A stretch of DNA of 64,000 bases, taken from the NCBI GenBank assembly GCA_016839165.1, contig CP069300.1:7473888-7537887 (forward strand), read 5' to 3'. Every line of letters starts with the position of its first letter. The first letter of the stretch is position 1. Source of the stretch: Bradyrhizobium sp. PSBB068. GTDB lineage: Bacteria; Pseudomonadota; Alphaproteobacteria; Rhizobiales; Xanthobacteraceae. Below, piece after piece: positions 52,694-61,649 of the stretch. The notes beneath the pieces are model-generated. The model saw only the letters and a list, made by a program, of their open reading frames with translations. It ran no database searches and had not been told where the DNA came from. The position numbers were made by a program, and so were the translations under genes.

Positions 52694-53344
52694 TTATCCG
52701 GACGAAAGAGCGACCATGACCTCGTTCCGGCGCATGAACCAAGGCGTCCAAGGCGGATTGTATTGGGCCAGCGTAACCGGTCCGATTGGCTGCAAATGAC
52801 GAGATCTGACTGCGTCAAGAAGTTCTGCGTCTTTGGCTTCGACTTCACTTCTGCGCGCTAAGCCTGAGAAACGCAGTACCGCGACACGAGTCGCCGGCAG
52901 CGAACGCAGTGTCACTCGCGGATCGTTGGGCTCGGGAAGCATCTCGATTGTCGTGAAGGCGCTCGGCATGGTGAACCTGACGACCCAATTGTCGGCGACC
53001 TTCGTTTGGGTGACGGGAGCCGTCATCGCGATCTTCTCGCTGACTGGCTGTTGAGCCACAGGAGCAGTCATGGCGATCGTTTGACGGCCCTTATTTCCAC
53101 CGAATATGTAGCCAGCTAGCAACCTAAATCCTTTGCTGGCTGCTTCTTTCTGCTCTCCCGATACAGTGACTTCGGCCACGATCAGCCGGGGATAATCCCT
53201 GACCTCGAACGCGCCATCATGCATGACGGTTTGGAAAGAGGGTTCTTCGACAGCCATTGCGGGACTTCCGATCGCCACGATCGCCAAGGCGACCAACAGC
53301 CCAAATTGTCTCAAGCTCATCGCGCCAGATTTTTCTCGCGGCAT
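52694..53344 (-). CDS. SOUL-family haem-binding protein, exported
   Basis: 216 residues. N-terminal signal peptide (LLVALAIVAIGSPAMA), then the SOUL domain: EPSFQTVMHDGAFEVRDYPRLIVAEVTVSGEQKEAASKGFRLLAGYIFGGN, two IAMTAPV repeats, and YNPPWTPWFMRRNEVMVAL. SOUL proteins bind haem or related tetrapyrroles. A second Met at residue 9 may be the start. It is the last gene before the tRNA; whether it belongs to the element or the chromosome is unclear. Confidence 0.88.
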   Translation of the reverse strand: MPREKSGAMSLRQFGLLVALAIVAIGSPAMAVEEPSFQTVMHDGAFEVRDYPRLIVAEVTVSGEQKEAASKGFRLLAGYIFGGNKGRQTIAMTAPVAQQPVSEKIAMTAPVTQTKVADNWVVRFTMPSAFTTIEMLPEPNDPRVTLRSLPATRVAVLRFSGLARRSEVEAKDAELLDAVRSRHLQPIGPVTLAQYNPPWTPWFMRRNEVMVALSSG

Positions 53345-53577
53345 CCACCCATTGAGATCGGAAATGGCTACTAGGGAGCCAAGTCGCTACCGCTTTCACC
53401 AACCCGCCGACCTTGGCGGTCGAGACGGCTAACGCCGTTCTCTCGCTCGCTACCTGCGATGTAGTGCTCGAAAGCTGGCCGCCATAATCAACCTACGATT
53501 TGGCGGGCCGAGTCGTCGCCATTCAAAATAGGAACGCGGCCCAAGCTGACCTCACGGTCGACGGCAATTTTTAGAAA

Positions 53578-53654
53578 TGGCGCACCCGACACGATTCGAA
53601 CGTGTGGCCTCCACCTTCGGAGGGTGGCGCTCTATCCAGCTGAGCTACGGGTGC
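53578..53654 (-). tRNA. tRNA-Arg (anticodon CCG)
   Basis: 77 nt including CCA. Acceptor stem GCACCCG/CGGGTGC, D arm GCTCAGCTGGATAGAGC, anticodon stem CCACC/GGTGG with loop CTCCGAA (anticodon CCG, reads CGG), T arm with CGTTCGAATCG, and encoded CCA. All stems pair, so it should be functional. A 41-nt 5'-half relative lies 252 bp upstream of it (53906-53946). Confidence 0.95.
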
Positions 53655-53905
53655 ATCTCAATTTCGCCTAGCCCGACCGACCTATGAGGGTCAACGGATT
53701 CGGCCGTCACAAACCAATCCTGCATCGCGGTCGCTGGGCGACTACGCCCCGCTACCCGCTGTTCCGCCCCCGTTCTCCGAAAACTGCTTACGCGGTGCTT
53801 ACGCGAAAATTCTTCGGGGTTTGGCGGCGTTTGCAGGACCACTCAAGCTACTGTTTTCACGACCCTTTCTTCAGTTACTCACTAGTAGAACACCCTTGAC
53901 ATCAG
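53655..53905. other. Segment between intact and truncated tRNA-Arg
   Basis: 251 bp with no credible gene. TGCTTACGCG occurs twice in tandem around 53786-53806 (tgcttacgcggtgcttacgcg), a spacing like that of arm-type integrase sites. The plus-strand frame 53684-53899 has no recognisable domain. Taken together with the flanking tRNA copies it could be an attachment region or the remains of an excised element. Confidence 0.4.
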
Positions 53906-53946
53906 CCTTCGGAGGGCAACGCTCTATCCAGCTGAGCTACGGGTGC
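53906..53946 (-). repeat. Truncated tRNA-Arg 5' half, probable attachment-site scar
   Basis: The first 27 nt (GCACCCGTAGCTCAGCTGGA and on) are identical to the intact tRNA-Arg; then TTG replaces CCA and CCCTCCGAAGG is again identical, after which homology stops inside the anticodon region. A break at the anticodon loop is a common crossover point for tyrosine recombinases. It marks the chromosome-side border of foreign DNA. Confidence 0.7.
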
Positions 53947-54077
53947 GTGCAGGGCTTCATTTAGCTGATTGGTCCTCCGTCGGCAACGGCCTTGGCTGGC
54001 CGGGACCAGGCTGTAAACTGTCTGCGCCAATATGACAGGTCCAAGCAAAAAGGGCCGTCTTTCGAGGGAGTTTGCCC

Positions 54078-55157
54078 ATGCGCCCGCTGGAATTCGGCTG
54101 GTATCTGCCCACGCATGGCGACACCACGGCCTATGGGCTGATGGAGGCGCAGGTCGCCGGGTCGCCGGAACTCTGCGAGCGCGTGGTCAAGGCGGCCGAG
54201 GATGCCGGGTTTGAATATCTGCTGATCCCGGTCGGCTCCGTGTGCTGGGAGGCCTGGATATCAGGCGCTTTCATGGCGGCGCGCTCCAGCCGGATCAAGC
54301 CGCTGATCGCGGCAAGGCCGGGCTACATCAACCCGGTCTTGATGGCGAAGATGATCTCGACCTTCGACCAGATGTCGGGCGGGCGGATCTGCATCAACCT
54401 GATCGCCGGGCAGAACGAGAGCGAGGTCGAGGCCGAAGGCGTACGTCAGCCCAAGGAGGAGCGCTACGCGCTGATGGAGGAGGAGGTCTCGATCCTGAAG
54501 GCGCTGTGGACGACGCGCGGGCCGGTGACCTTCCGGGGCAAGTTTCACACCATCTCGGGCGCGCATATCCGGCCACGTCCGCTGCAGCAGCCGTTTCCGA
54601 AATTCTATCTCGGTGGCGGCTCGCGGCAGGCCTGGGAGGTCTCGGCCAGGCATTCCGACGTCCATCTGTTCTGGGGCGATCTGCCGGAGCGCATCGCGGA
54701 GAATATCGCCGAGATCCGGCGGATGGCGCGCGACCACGACCGCGAGGACGGGATCGGCTTCGGCATGCGGCTGCAGGTGATCTGCCGCGAGAACGAGGCG
54801 GATGCCTGGGAGGTGGCCGACCAACTGGTGCGCCACGCCACCGAGCGGCAGAAGCAGGAGATGAAGACGCTTTACAACCGCTCGGAGGCCAACCAGCGCG
54901 TGCAGCAGCTCGCGCGCGACTACGGCGACCTGCTGATGCCGCATCTGTGGACCGGAATCACCAAGGTGCGGCCCGGCGCCGGCATCGCCGTGGTCGGCAA
55001 TCCCGAGCAATGCGCCGCGACCTTGCAGCAGTTCATCGATGCCGGCTGCCACTCGTTCTGCCTGTCCGGCTATCTGCATGACGAGGAGGCCGAGCGGTTC
55101 GGCCGCCTGATCCGCCCGATCCTCGCTGCGAACAATCGCGGGCGCCTCGCGGCGTGA
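54078..55157 (+). CDS. LLM-class flavin-dependent monooxygenase, SsuD-like
   Basis: 359 residues. (Beta/alpha)8 luciferase-like fold of the SsuD group: EFGWYLPTHGDT, LLIPVGSVCWEAWI, MISTFDQMSGGRICINLIAGQ, RHSDVHLFWGD and FLSGYLHDEEAERFG-type C terminus. It would use FMNH2 and O2, typically on alkanesulfonates or related compounds. No ssuABC or flavin reductase gene is next to it, so substrate is open. SD gaGGGAGtt lies before ATG 54078. First chromosomal gene right of the tRNA scar. Confidence 0.88.
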   Translation: MRPLEFGWYLPTHGDTTAYGLMEAQVAGSPELCERVVKAAEDAGFEYLLIPVGSVCWEAWISGAFMAARSSRIKPLIAARPGYINPVLMAKMISTFDQMSGGRICINLIAGQNESEVEAEGVRQPKEERYALMEEEVSILKALWTTRGPVTFRGKFHTISGAHIRPRPLQQPFPKFYLGGGSRQAWEVSARHSDVHLFWGDLPERIAENIAEIRRMARDHDREDGIGFGMRLQVICRENEADAWEVADQLVRHATERQKQEMKTLYNRSEANQRVQQLARDYGDLLMPHLWTGITKVRPGAGIAVVGNPEQCAATLQQFIDAGCHSFCLSGYLHDEEAERFGRLIRPILAANNRGRLAA

Positions 55158-55249
55158 GGCGCGATCCGAAAACTTTCCGAAAATTCACGGGTGAAACGGC
55201 GCCTGACGCGGCATGATCCCGCCGGGCTTGCAGCACAACGGAGTTGAAC

Positions 55250-56290
55250 ATGCATCATCGGGGCTGGCTTGCGGCATTGGCGCTGCTCGCCTTGACGGCA
55301 GCACACGCACCGGTCGCGTTGGCCACGCCGGCGCAGACCGAGCGCGACATGAAGCCGGTCAAGGAGATCGCGAGCGGGCGCATCGCCGTCGGCAACGCGA
55401 CGTTTCCGCTTTATCTTTCGGCCGACTGGTCCAATCCGCTGCCCGACGTCACCCGCGCGGTGCTGGTGCTGCACGGCGTGCTGCGCAATGCCGACGACTA
55501 TTTCCGCGCGGCGCTGAGCGCGCAGGCGGCGGCCGGCGATGTCGGCAAGCGCACGCTGATGATCGCGCCGCAGTTTTTGATCGAACCCGATGTCGAGGCG
55601 TTCAAGCTGCCAGCGGCGACGCTGCGCTGGAGCATCTATGGCTGGCAGGGCGGCGAGCCCGCGATCGCACCCGGCCCGGCGAGCTCGTTCGACGCACTCG
55701 ATGCGATTTTGGCCAGGCTCGGCGACCGCAAGCTGTTTCCGAACCTGAAAGAGGTCGTGGTGTTCGGTCATTCCGGCGGCGGCCAGGTGGTGCAGCGCTA
55801 TGCGATCGCGGTGAAGGGCGATCAGGTGCTGCTGCGCGAAGGCATCGGCGTGCGCTACGTCGTCGCCAATCCGTCCTCTTATGCGTATTTCACCAAGGAG
55901 CGTCCGGAGCCCGCGATCGCGGCGAAGTGTGAAGGCTATAACAGCTGGAAATTCGGCATGGACGACCGTCCGCCCTATCTCGCCGAGCCGACCCCGGCCG
56001 CGCTGGAGCAGGCCTATGTCGGGCGCCGCGTGATCTATCTCCTGGGAACGCTCGACACCAACCCCGATCATCCCGCGCTCGACAAATCCTGCATGGCGGA
56101 AGCCGAAGGCCCGTATCGTTACGCACGCGGCCATTCCTATGTCGCGGCGATGGCCGCCCGCGACGGCGGCACGCCGAACCACAGCGTGTGGGACGTGCCC
56201 GGCGTCGGCCACGAGGGCGGCAAGATGCTCAACTCACCCTGCGGCCTGACCGCGGTGTTCGACATCCCCGGCTGCGAAGCGGCGCGCTGA
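55250..56290 (+). CDS. Exported alpha/beta-hydrolase-fold protein
   Basis: 346 residues. Signal peptide (LAALALLALTAAHAPVALA), then LVLHGVLRNADDYF (oxyanion region), nucleophile elbow GHSGGG and a C-terminal His in VPGVGHEGGKM, consistent with a hydrolase triad. Likely periplasmic. Substrate unknown. ATG 55250 has CGGAG upstream. Confidence 0.85.
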   Translation: MHHRGWLAALALLALTAAHAPVALATPAQTERDMKPVKEIASGRIAVGNATFPLYLSADWSNPLPDVTRAVLVLHGVLRNADDYFRAALSAQAAAGDVGKRTLMIAPQFLIEPDVEAFKLPAATLRWSIYGWQGGEPAIAPGPASSFDALDAILARLGDRKLFPNLKEVVVFGHSGGGQVVQRYAIAVKGDQVLLREGIGVRYVVANPSSYAYFTKERPEPAIAAKCEGYNSWKFGMDDRPPYLAEPTPAALEQAYVGRRVIYLLGTLDTNPDHPALDKSCMAEAEGPYRYARGHSYVAAMAARDGGTPNHSVWDVPGVGHEGGKMLNSPCGLTAVFDIPGCEAAR

Positions 56291-56398
56291 TCACGCACAC
56301 CGGAATGTGTGCGGCGGCGCGGTGGCCAGCGGCATCGAGATCGCCTACGCTCTCTTCGCGACTGGGGCATCACGACCGACAGCTTGATGGAGAGCATC

Positions 56399-56656
56399 AT
56401 GAGAGCAAGCTTGCTCGCGGTTCTAACGGCAGGTGCGTTGCTCGGCCTGACCCCGGCTAACGCCGCGGACGGCTGTGGCACAGGCTGCCACAGCACCGTC
56501 AACGGCGCCTGCGTGGTTGATGGCTGGGGCACCAGCGCGCGGCTCAGGAACGAATGTCCCGCCACCACGCGCCCACGGCCGCCCTGCGGTGGTCAAGGGT
56601 ACATTTGGCGCCGCGATTTCCAGGCCTGTTCGCAGACGACGAAGGATTGGCTCTAG
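56399..56656 (+). CDS. Small secreted cysteine-rich protein
   Basis: 85 residues. Signal peptide (LLAVLTAGALLGLTPANA), then a Cys-rich mature part (CGTGCHSTVNGACVVDGWG, NECPATT, PPCGGQGY, FQACSQ) with six or more Cys, likely disulfide-bonded. GGAGAG precedes ATG 56399; an in-frame ATG at 56387 is possible. Similar small exported proteins are frequent in Bradyrhizobium; function unknown. Confidence 0.7.
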   Translation: MRASLLAVLTAGALLGLTPANAADGCGTGCHSTVNGACVVDGWGTSARLRNECPATTRPRPPCGGQGYIWRRDFQACSQTTKDWL

Positions 56657-56780
56657 AGCGTCTTCAAGCGAAGTGGACCGCGGGAGCGCCTGAAGAAAAC
56701 GCGTCAAATAAGAATCCGGAGCTTCGGTTCTGCTTCGATCAGACCGAAGTTCTGGCCGCCCACGACGTGATGCCTCGGCT

Positions 56781-57185
56781 TCACGCCGGCACGATCACCT
56801 TGCCGATCGGCCACAGCGCGATGCCGGCAAGTTTGAGATGCGCCCAGGCGAAGGGAATGCCGATGATGGTTACCGCCAGCAGGATGGCCGTGATCACGTG
56901 GCCGATCGCGAGCCACCAGCCGGCCAGGATGAACCAGATCAGATTGCCGATCACCCCGAGCGGCCCGGTTCCGAGGTCGGACATGCCGGTGACCTCGTCG
57001 CGGCGGACCGCGCGTGAGCCGAACGGCAGCAGCGTGTAGACCGCGATGTTGAAGGCGGCGCGCGCCCAGGGCAGCCCGATAATGGTGATCGCCATGATGA
57101 CCGCAGCGATCAGCCAGCCGAACGCCATCCACGCGCCGCCGATCAGGATCCAGAGGACATTCAGGAGGATAGAGACAGGCTGCAT
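56781..57185 (-). CDS. YccF-family inner-membrane protein
   Basis: 134 residues from ATG 57185. Two YccF domains: LLNVLWILIGGAWMAFGWLIAAVIMAITIIGLPWARAAFNIA and IGNLIWFILAGWWLAIGHVITAILLAVTIIGIPFAWAHLKLA. Four membrane segments. Conserved in Proteobacteria; no established role. Confidence 0.9.
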   Translation of the reverse strand: MQPVSILLNVLWILIGGAWMAFGWLIAAVIMAITIIGLPWARAAFNIAVYTLLPFGSRAVRRDEVTGMSDLGTGPLGVIGNLIWFILAGWWLAIGHVITAILLAVTIIGIPFAWAHLKLAGIALWPIGKVIVPA

Positions 57186-57285
57186 GGCTGACACCTTCGC
57201 GTAAGACCGGCCTCAATATAGGCCGGTGCGCGCCACCGCGGTAGGGTGCGGGCGAGGCGCGTCGCGCCTCAAAGGGAGAACGACA

Positions 57286-57465
57286 ATGAGAAAAAGATTT
57301 GGGGCAAGGATTTTCTCGGCTGGGAGTTCGGTGCTGCTGGCATTTTCGATGCAGGCCGCGCGCGCCGATGACGCCGTGCGTTTCGCGTCGGCGTTCCTAG
57401 GGGACGGCCGCGGGAGCCGGGCCCATGCCTCCTCCTGCACGCGACAAGGCAATCGCACAAGGTGA
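57286..57465 (+). CDS. Possible small exported peptide
   Basis: 59 residues with a signal-peptide-like N terminus (MRKRFGARIFSAGSSVLLAFSMQAARA) and GGGAGAA upstream of the ATG. The mature part is short and basic. It may be a genuine small protein or a truncated remnant; no family recognised. Confidence 0.4.
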   Translation: MRKRFGARIFSAGSSVLLAFSMQAARADDAVRFASAFLGDGRGSRAHASSCTRQGNRTR

Positions 57466-57529
57466 CCGCCACAGAGAGGGGTGAGGTCTGTGATATTTCT
57501 GAATAATAGAATAATACCGTTGATTGCCC

Positions 57530-57566
57530 GACATGTCAAGCTGACATGTCAAGCTTTCATGTCGAG
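57530..57566. repeat. Short tandem repeat of GACATGTCAAGCT
   Basis: Two perfect 13-bp copies (57530-57542, 57543-57555) and a degenerate third (ttcatgtcgag, 57556-57566). Each contains the palindrome GACATGTC. It lies in the roughly 200-bp gap downstream of the GGDEF/EAL gene (minus strand); function unknown. Confidence 0.7.
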
Positions 57567-57667
57567 TACCGGCGCACCGCCGGCTCCTTTGCATGGGGTT
57601 GTTTTCGATGTTTTGGCTGCGCGTCGCTGCGCAGGCGGGCTGTATGCGACAGCCCTGCCACAAGCGC

Positions 57668-59440
57668 TTACCGCCGAAAGCCGTTGGCGCGCGAATAGCT
57701 CTGGCGGCTGTCCTGGGACGCGCGTGCCGCCATGCTGGCGCGGCTCTCGCTGGCGACCGGCGTCGCGGGCTTCAGGTCTTCGAGGAAAATCGGCCTGGCG
57801 AAGTAATAGCCCTGCGCATAGCGGATCTTGGTTGCCGCCTGCAGGTAGGTGAGCTCTTCGTAGGACTCGATGCCCTCGGCGATCACGGTCATGCCGAGCG
57901 CTTCGCTCAGCGATTCGATCGCACGCAGGATGCCCTGGCTGCGCGGCCGCTGATGGATGTCGGTGATGAAGGAGCGATCGATCTTGATCTCGTCGGCGGT
58001 GATGTCGGCGAGCGCCGACAGCGACGAATAGCCGATACCGAAATCGTCGATCGAGATGCCGACGCCGATGCCGCGCAGGATCGGCAGGATCTGGTCCTGG
58101 AAATGCGTCCGGGTCACGAACGCGTCTTCGGTGACCTCGATCATGAAGCGCTTCGGGAAGCCGGTCTCCTCGAGCGCACGCGCGAAGCGGCGCATGAATT
58201 CGAGATTGCCGGCCTGCTTGGCGGCGACATTGATGCTGATCGTTGCCGTGGGGCCGAACGTGTCGTTGATCAGGTCGATCGACTTGACGATCTCCGCCAG
58301 CACCAGGAAGGTCAGCTCGTCGATCAGGCCGAGCTCCACGGCGAGATTGATGAAGGTGCCCGGCGCCTGGATCACGCCCTCGTCGTCGCGCAGTCGCACC
58401 AGCGCCTCGATGCCCTTGACCTCCTGGGTGCGGATGTCGACCTTGGCCTGGAACGCGCAGCAGAACCGCTTCTCCAGGATCGCCAGCCGCAGCGACTGCT
58501 CGATCTTCATCCGCGCCAGCGCCTCACGCTCCATGCTGTTGTCGAAGAACGCGGTCGAGCCCTTGCCGTTGTTCTTGACGCGATACATCGCGATGTCGGC
58601 GTTCTGGCGCAACGCCTCGTAGCTCCTGCCATGGACGGGATAGAGGCTGACGCCGATCGAGGTCGAGGCGAAGATCTCGGATTCCTCGATGAAGAACGGC
58701 GCCTTCAGACGCTCCTGCATCACATGGATGAATTCGGCCACCTCGTCATTGCTGCTGATCGGGTTCAGCAGCAGCAGGAATTCGTCGCCGGAAATTCGCG
58801 ACAGGATATCGGTCTCGCGCAACGCGTGGCCGAGCCGCTTGGACAGTTCGACCAGCAGCGCATCGCCGATCGCGTGGCCGTAATAGTCGTTGATGTGCTT
58901 GAAATTGTCGACGTCGAGGAAGGCGAGCGCGAAATGGCTCTGCGCGGAGTCGCGGATCAGGTCGTTGACGCGATGCTCGATCACGCGCCGGGTCGGCAGG
59001 CCGGTCAGTTCATCGTAATAGGCCGAGCGAAACAACTGGTCCTCGAACGCCTTCTGCTCGCTGATGTCGGTCGAGGTCGAGATCAGGAGATTGCGGCCGG
59101 CGATCTGGACCGGCCGGTGCGAGGTGAGAAACACGTATTTGGCCGCGCCGCAGGACAGCACTTCCTCGAGCACCACCGGACGGCCGCTGCGCAGCATGTC
59201 CAGATTGGCGGCGTGGCGGTCGTCGACCGGCGCCGGCTGGCTCGCGCTCGCCGCCAGCTGCAGCTGGCTCGCTGCCGCTTCGTTCACCAGGATGAACTGG
59301 CCCTGCTCGTCCTGGACCGTCACGCCCGCCGGCAGCAGCTGGAGTAGATCGCGCAAGATGCGCAGTTCATTTCCGGAAATGTCGTCCTGTCCGGTCGCTG
59401 CCGCGCCCGCCTGAAAATCGTCTTTCGTGAAACTATGCAT
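57668..59440 (-). CDS. PAS-GGDEF-EAL cyclic-di-GMP signalling protein
   Basis: 590 residues from ATG 59440 (the frame is open further upstream). PAS-like domain (LLPAGVTVQDEQGQFILVNEAAASQL), diguanylate cyclase domain with SGDEF in place of GGDEF, and an EAL domain with EALVRL, DDFGIGYSSL and the KIDRSFI segment, so phosphodiesterase activity is likely. A Ser at the first GGDEF position is tolerated in some active cyclases. Cytosolic, no membrane segment. Confidence 0.92.
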   Translation of the reverse strand: MHSFTKDDFQAGAAATGQDDISGNELRILRDLLQLLPAGVTVQDEQGQFILVNEAAASQLQLAASASQPAPVDDRHAANLDMLRSGRPVVLEEVLSCGAAKYVFLTSHRPVQIAGRNLLISTSTDISEQKAFEDQLFRSAYYDELTGLPTRRVIEHRVNDLIRDSAQSHFALAFLDVDNFKHINDYYGHAIGDALLVELSKRLGHALRETDILSRISGDEFLLLLNPISSNDEVAEFIHVMQERLKAPFFIEESEIFASTSIGVSLYPVHGRSYEALRQNADIAMYRVKNNGKGSTAFFDNSMEREALARMKIEQSLRLAILEKRFCCAFQAKVDIRTQEVKGIEALVRLRDDEGVIQAPGTFINLAVELGLIDELTFLVLAEIVKSIDLINDTFGPTATISINVAAKQAGNLEFMRRFARALEETGFPKRFMIEVTEDAFVTRTHFQDQILPILRGIGVGISIDDFGIGYSSLSALADITADEIKIDRSFITDIHQRPRSQGILRAIESLSEALGMTVIAEGIESYEELTYLQAATKIRYAQGYYFARPIFLEDLKPATPVASESRASMAARASQDSRQSYSRANGFRR

Positions 59441-59644
59441 GTGCCGACCTTGGCAAAGTCCGTTGTAGTTTTGGTTAAGCGGACCTGAGAAATGCCGTGA
59501 CAGAAAGAGACCCGGGCTGCTTTCGCAAGCCGTCGCGGCAATCGTCATTAACAGAGTATCAATGGCGGGCTCAGTCGTCGGTGAAAGCGATTGCGGCGCG
59601 CGCGGTTGCACCGGAAAATGCGGCTGTGCCGGAAAGCCGACTTA

Positions 59645-60607
59645 TCAACAGTTGGGAAGCTTGCACTGCATGGTGCAGTGAACGCCGGTCTTCAGGTAAC
59701 TGATCTCGGTCTTGCCGTCGAACGGCCGCAGCGCCGACTTCAGGAGCTTGCTGCCGAAGCCGGGTTCGCCGAGCACCTCGACCACCGGCCCCTCGGTTTC
59801 GTCCCAGATCACGTTGAGACGCCCATCGTCCACCGTCCACGACACCTGCAGAAACCCCCGCGGCGAGGAGAAGGCGCCGTATTTTCCTGCGTTGGTTGCG
59901 AGCTCATGGAAGATCAGCGCCAGCGAGACCGCGAGCTTGGCCGGCAGGAACAATTGCTCGCCGTTGAGATTGAACCGTACGTGGCCGTAAGGTCCGAGCT
60001 CCGAGCGCAGCAAATCCCTGATATCGCAGCCATAGCCGTCGACCCGTGCGATCAGATCGTCGGTCGCCGAAAGCGCGCGGATGCGATGGTCGATGCGCTG
60101 CCAGACATCGGGCCGGTCCTGCAGCGCCTGATGCAGCACGGCGTGAATGGTCGATGACTTGTTCTTCAGCCGGTGCTGCAATTCGTCGACCACGATCTTG
60201 CGGTACTGCTCCTCTTCGAGCAGCCGCTTGGACACCTCGCGCTGCTGCGCGACCAGGGAGCGGTAGTGCTCCACGCCCCAGATCGCGATGCCGCACACCG
60301 CCCAAAAAATCATCAGCAGCGCAAAGCGCGCCGGATCGGCATGCCCGCTGCTGAAATTGATGATGACGCCGAGCAGGCCGCTCGCCAGTGCGGATGCGAT
60401 CCCGATCCGGAAGCCGCCAAGCGCGGTCGCGAAGAATACCGCCGGGAAATACGGCGTGAAGAACACGTCCGGTCTGATCTGGGCGAGTCCGAAGCGGGCG
60501 GCCGTGGCCAAAACGAGACAGAGCACGGCGAAACCGGCCGCAAGCGGCATCGAAGGCTGGGAATCGCCCCGCCAACCCGCCCTGAATTCGTCGATCCATT
60601 TCGCCAT
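59645..60607 (-). CDS. Membrane sensor kinase, HWE/HisKA_2 type
   Basis: 320 residues. Three or four N-terminal membrane segments with the DUF4118-like FTPYFPAVFFATALGGFRIGIASALAS, then HisKA_2 (VVDELQHRLKNKSSTIHAVLHQAL, phospho-acceptor His) and a compact HATPase (HELATNAGKYGAF N-box). Orphan kinase: no response regulator adjacent. ATG 60607 is chosen because it starts at the membrane domain; upstream in-frame sequence is antisense to the SDR gene. Confidence 0.88.
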   Translation of the reverse strand: MAKWIDEFRAGWRGDSQPSMPLAAGFAVLCLVLATAARFGLAQIRPDVFFTPYFPAVFFATALGGFRIGIASALASGLLGVIINFSSGHADPARFALLMIFWAVCGIAIWGVEHYRSLVAQQREVSKRLLEEEQYRKIVVDELQHRLKNKSSTIHAVLHQALQDRPDVWQRIDHRIRALSATDDLIARVDGYGCDIRDLLRSELGPYGHVRFNLNGEQLFLPAKLAVSLALIFHELATNAGKYGAFSSPRGFLQVSWTVDDGRLNVIWDETEGPVVEVLGEPGFGSKLLKSALRPFDGKTEISYLKTGVHCTMQCKLPNC

Positions 60608-60785
60608 CCGTCGTTCCAGTTCACGTGAACAGGCGAACCAAAATAAGGCCGCTGCGACCGAAAAACCGCAGTTGTGGCCTTCTGGCCACAGGCGGACCTC
60701 GCCAGCCGTTAACCGTGCCCGCGCTTGCGTTGCAGGAAGAGGCTGAGGAATATCCGCAACATCAAACGTGGGTTTGGAGACCGGC

Positions 60786-61628
60786 ATGGGACGGCTAGAC
60801 GGCAAGGTCGCGGTGATCACGGGGGCGACCAGCGGCATCGGGTTGCGAACGGCTGAAGTGTTTGTTGCCGAGGGCGCGCGGATCGTGATCGCCGGGCGTC
60901 GTGCGCCGGAAGGCGAGGCGCTGGCACAGCAGCTCGGCAGCAATTGTGTGTTTCGGCAGACCGACGTCACGGTCGAGGAACAGATGCAGGCGCTGATCGC
61001 GCTTGCGGTCGAGAAGTTCGGCCGGATCGACTGTCTGTTCAACAATGCCGGCGGCCCGGCGCAGACCGGCGGCATCGAGGGCCTCGACGTCGAACGCTTC
61101 GACGCCGCGATGGCAACCCTGGTGCGCAGCGTGATGCTCGGCATGAAGCATGCCGCGCCCACCATGCGCAAACAGGGCTTTGGCAGCATCATCAACAATG
61201 GCAGCATCGCCGGGCGCCTCGCGGGTTTCTCCTCATCGATGGTCTATGGCGCCGCCAAGGCCGCGGTAATTCATTTCACCAAATGCGTGGCGATGGAGCT
61301 TGGCGAGTCCGGCATCCGCGTCAACTCGATCTCGCCCGGCGCGATCGCCACCGGCATTTTCGGCAAGGCGCTCGGGCTGCCGACCGACGCCGCCGAGAAG
61401 ACCGCCGCCGTGATGCGCGAGGTCTACAAGGCGGCGCAGCCGATCCCGCGCGCCGGTCTGCCCGACGATATCGCACATGCCGCGGTGTTCCTGGCGAGTG
61501 ACGAATCGAGCTTCATCAACGGCCACGACCTCGTCGTCGACGGCGCCATCACCGGCGGCCGCAACTGGAGCCAGCAGCAGGCCGGCTACGTCACGCTGCG
61601 CAAGGCGTTCGATCAGGGGACGGGTTAG
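60786..61628 (+). CDS. Short-chain dehydrogenase/reductase
   Basis: 280 residues. Rossmann motif TGATSGIG (12-19), NNAG, catalytic YGAAK and the cofactor/loop segment SPGAIATGI. NAD(P)-dependent oxidoreductase of the classical SDR type; substrate unknown. ATG 60786 is the start next to the conserved RLDGKVAVITG. Confidence 0.92.
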   Translation: MGRLDGKVAVITGATSGIGLRTAEVFVAEGARIVIAGRRAPEGEALAQQLGSNCVFRQTDVTVEEQMQALIALAVEKFGRIDCLFNNAGGPAQTGGIEGLDVERFDAAMATLVRSVMLGMKHAAPTMRKQGFGSIINNGSIAGRLAGFSSSMVYGAAKAAVIHFTKCVAMELGESGIRVNSISPGAIATGIFGKALGLPTDAAEKTAAVMREVYKAAQPIPRAGLPDDIAHAAVFLASDESSFINGHDLVVDGAITGGRNWSQQQAGYVTLRKAFDQGTG

Positions 61629-61649
61629 ACGCATTCGTCGAGGCGAGGC

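Noticed and set aside
53684..53899. 71-codon frame between the two tRNA-Arg copies as an integrase fragment
   Set aside because: No tyrosine-recombinase motif is visible and the composition is that of non-coding DNA.
55070..56212. 380-codon minus-strand frame opposite the alpha/beta hydrolase
   Set aside because: The hydrolase has a signal peptide and GHSGGG elbow; the antisense frame has neither domain nor start signal.
57593..59347. 584-codon plus-strand frame
   Set aside because: It is the complement of the GGDEF/EAL gene, whose motifs are unambiguous on the minus strand.
60608..61207. N-terminal extension of the sensor-kinase frame
   Set aside because: The extension is antisense to the SDR gene; the membrane domain begins at the ATG at 60607.
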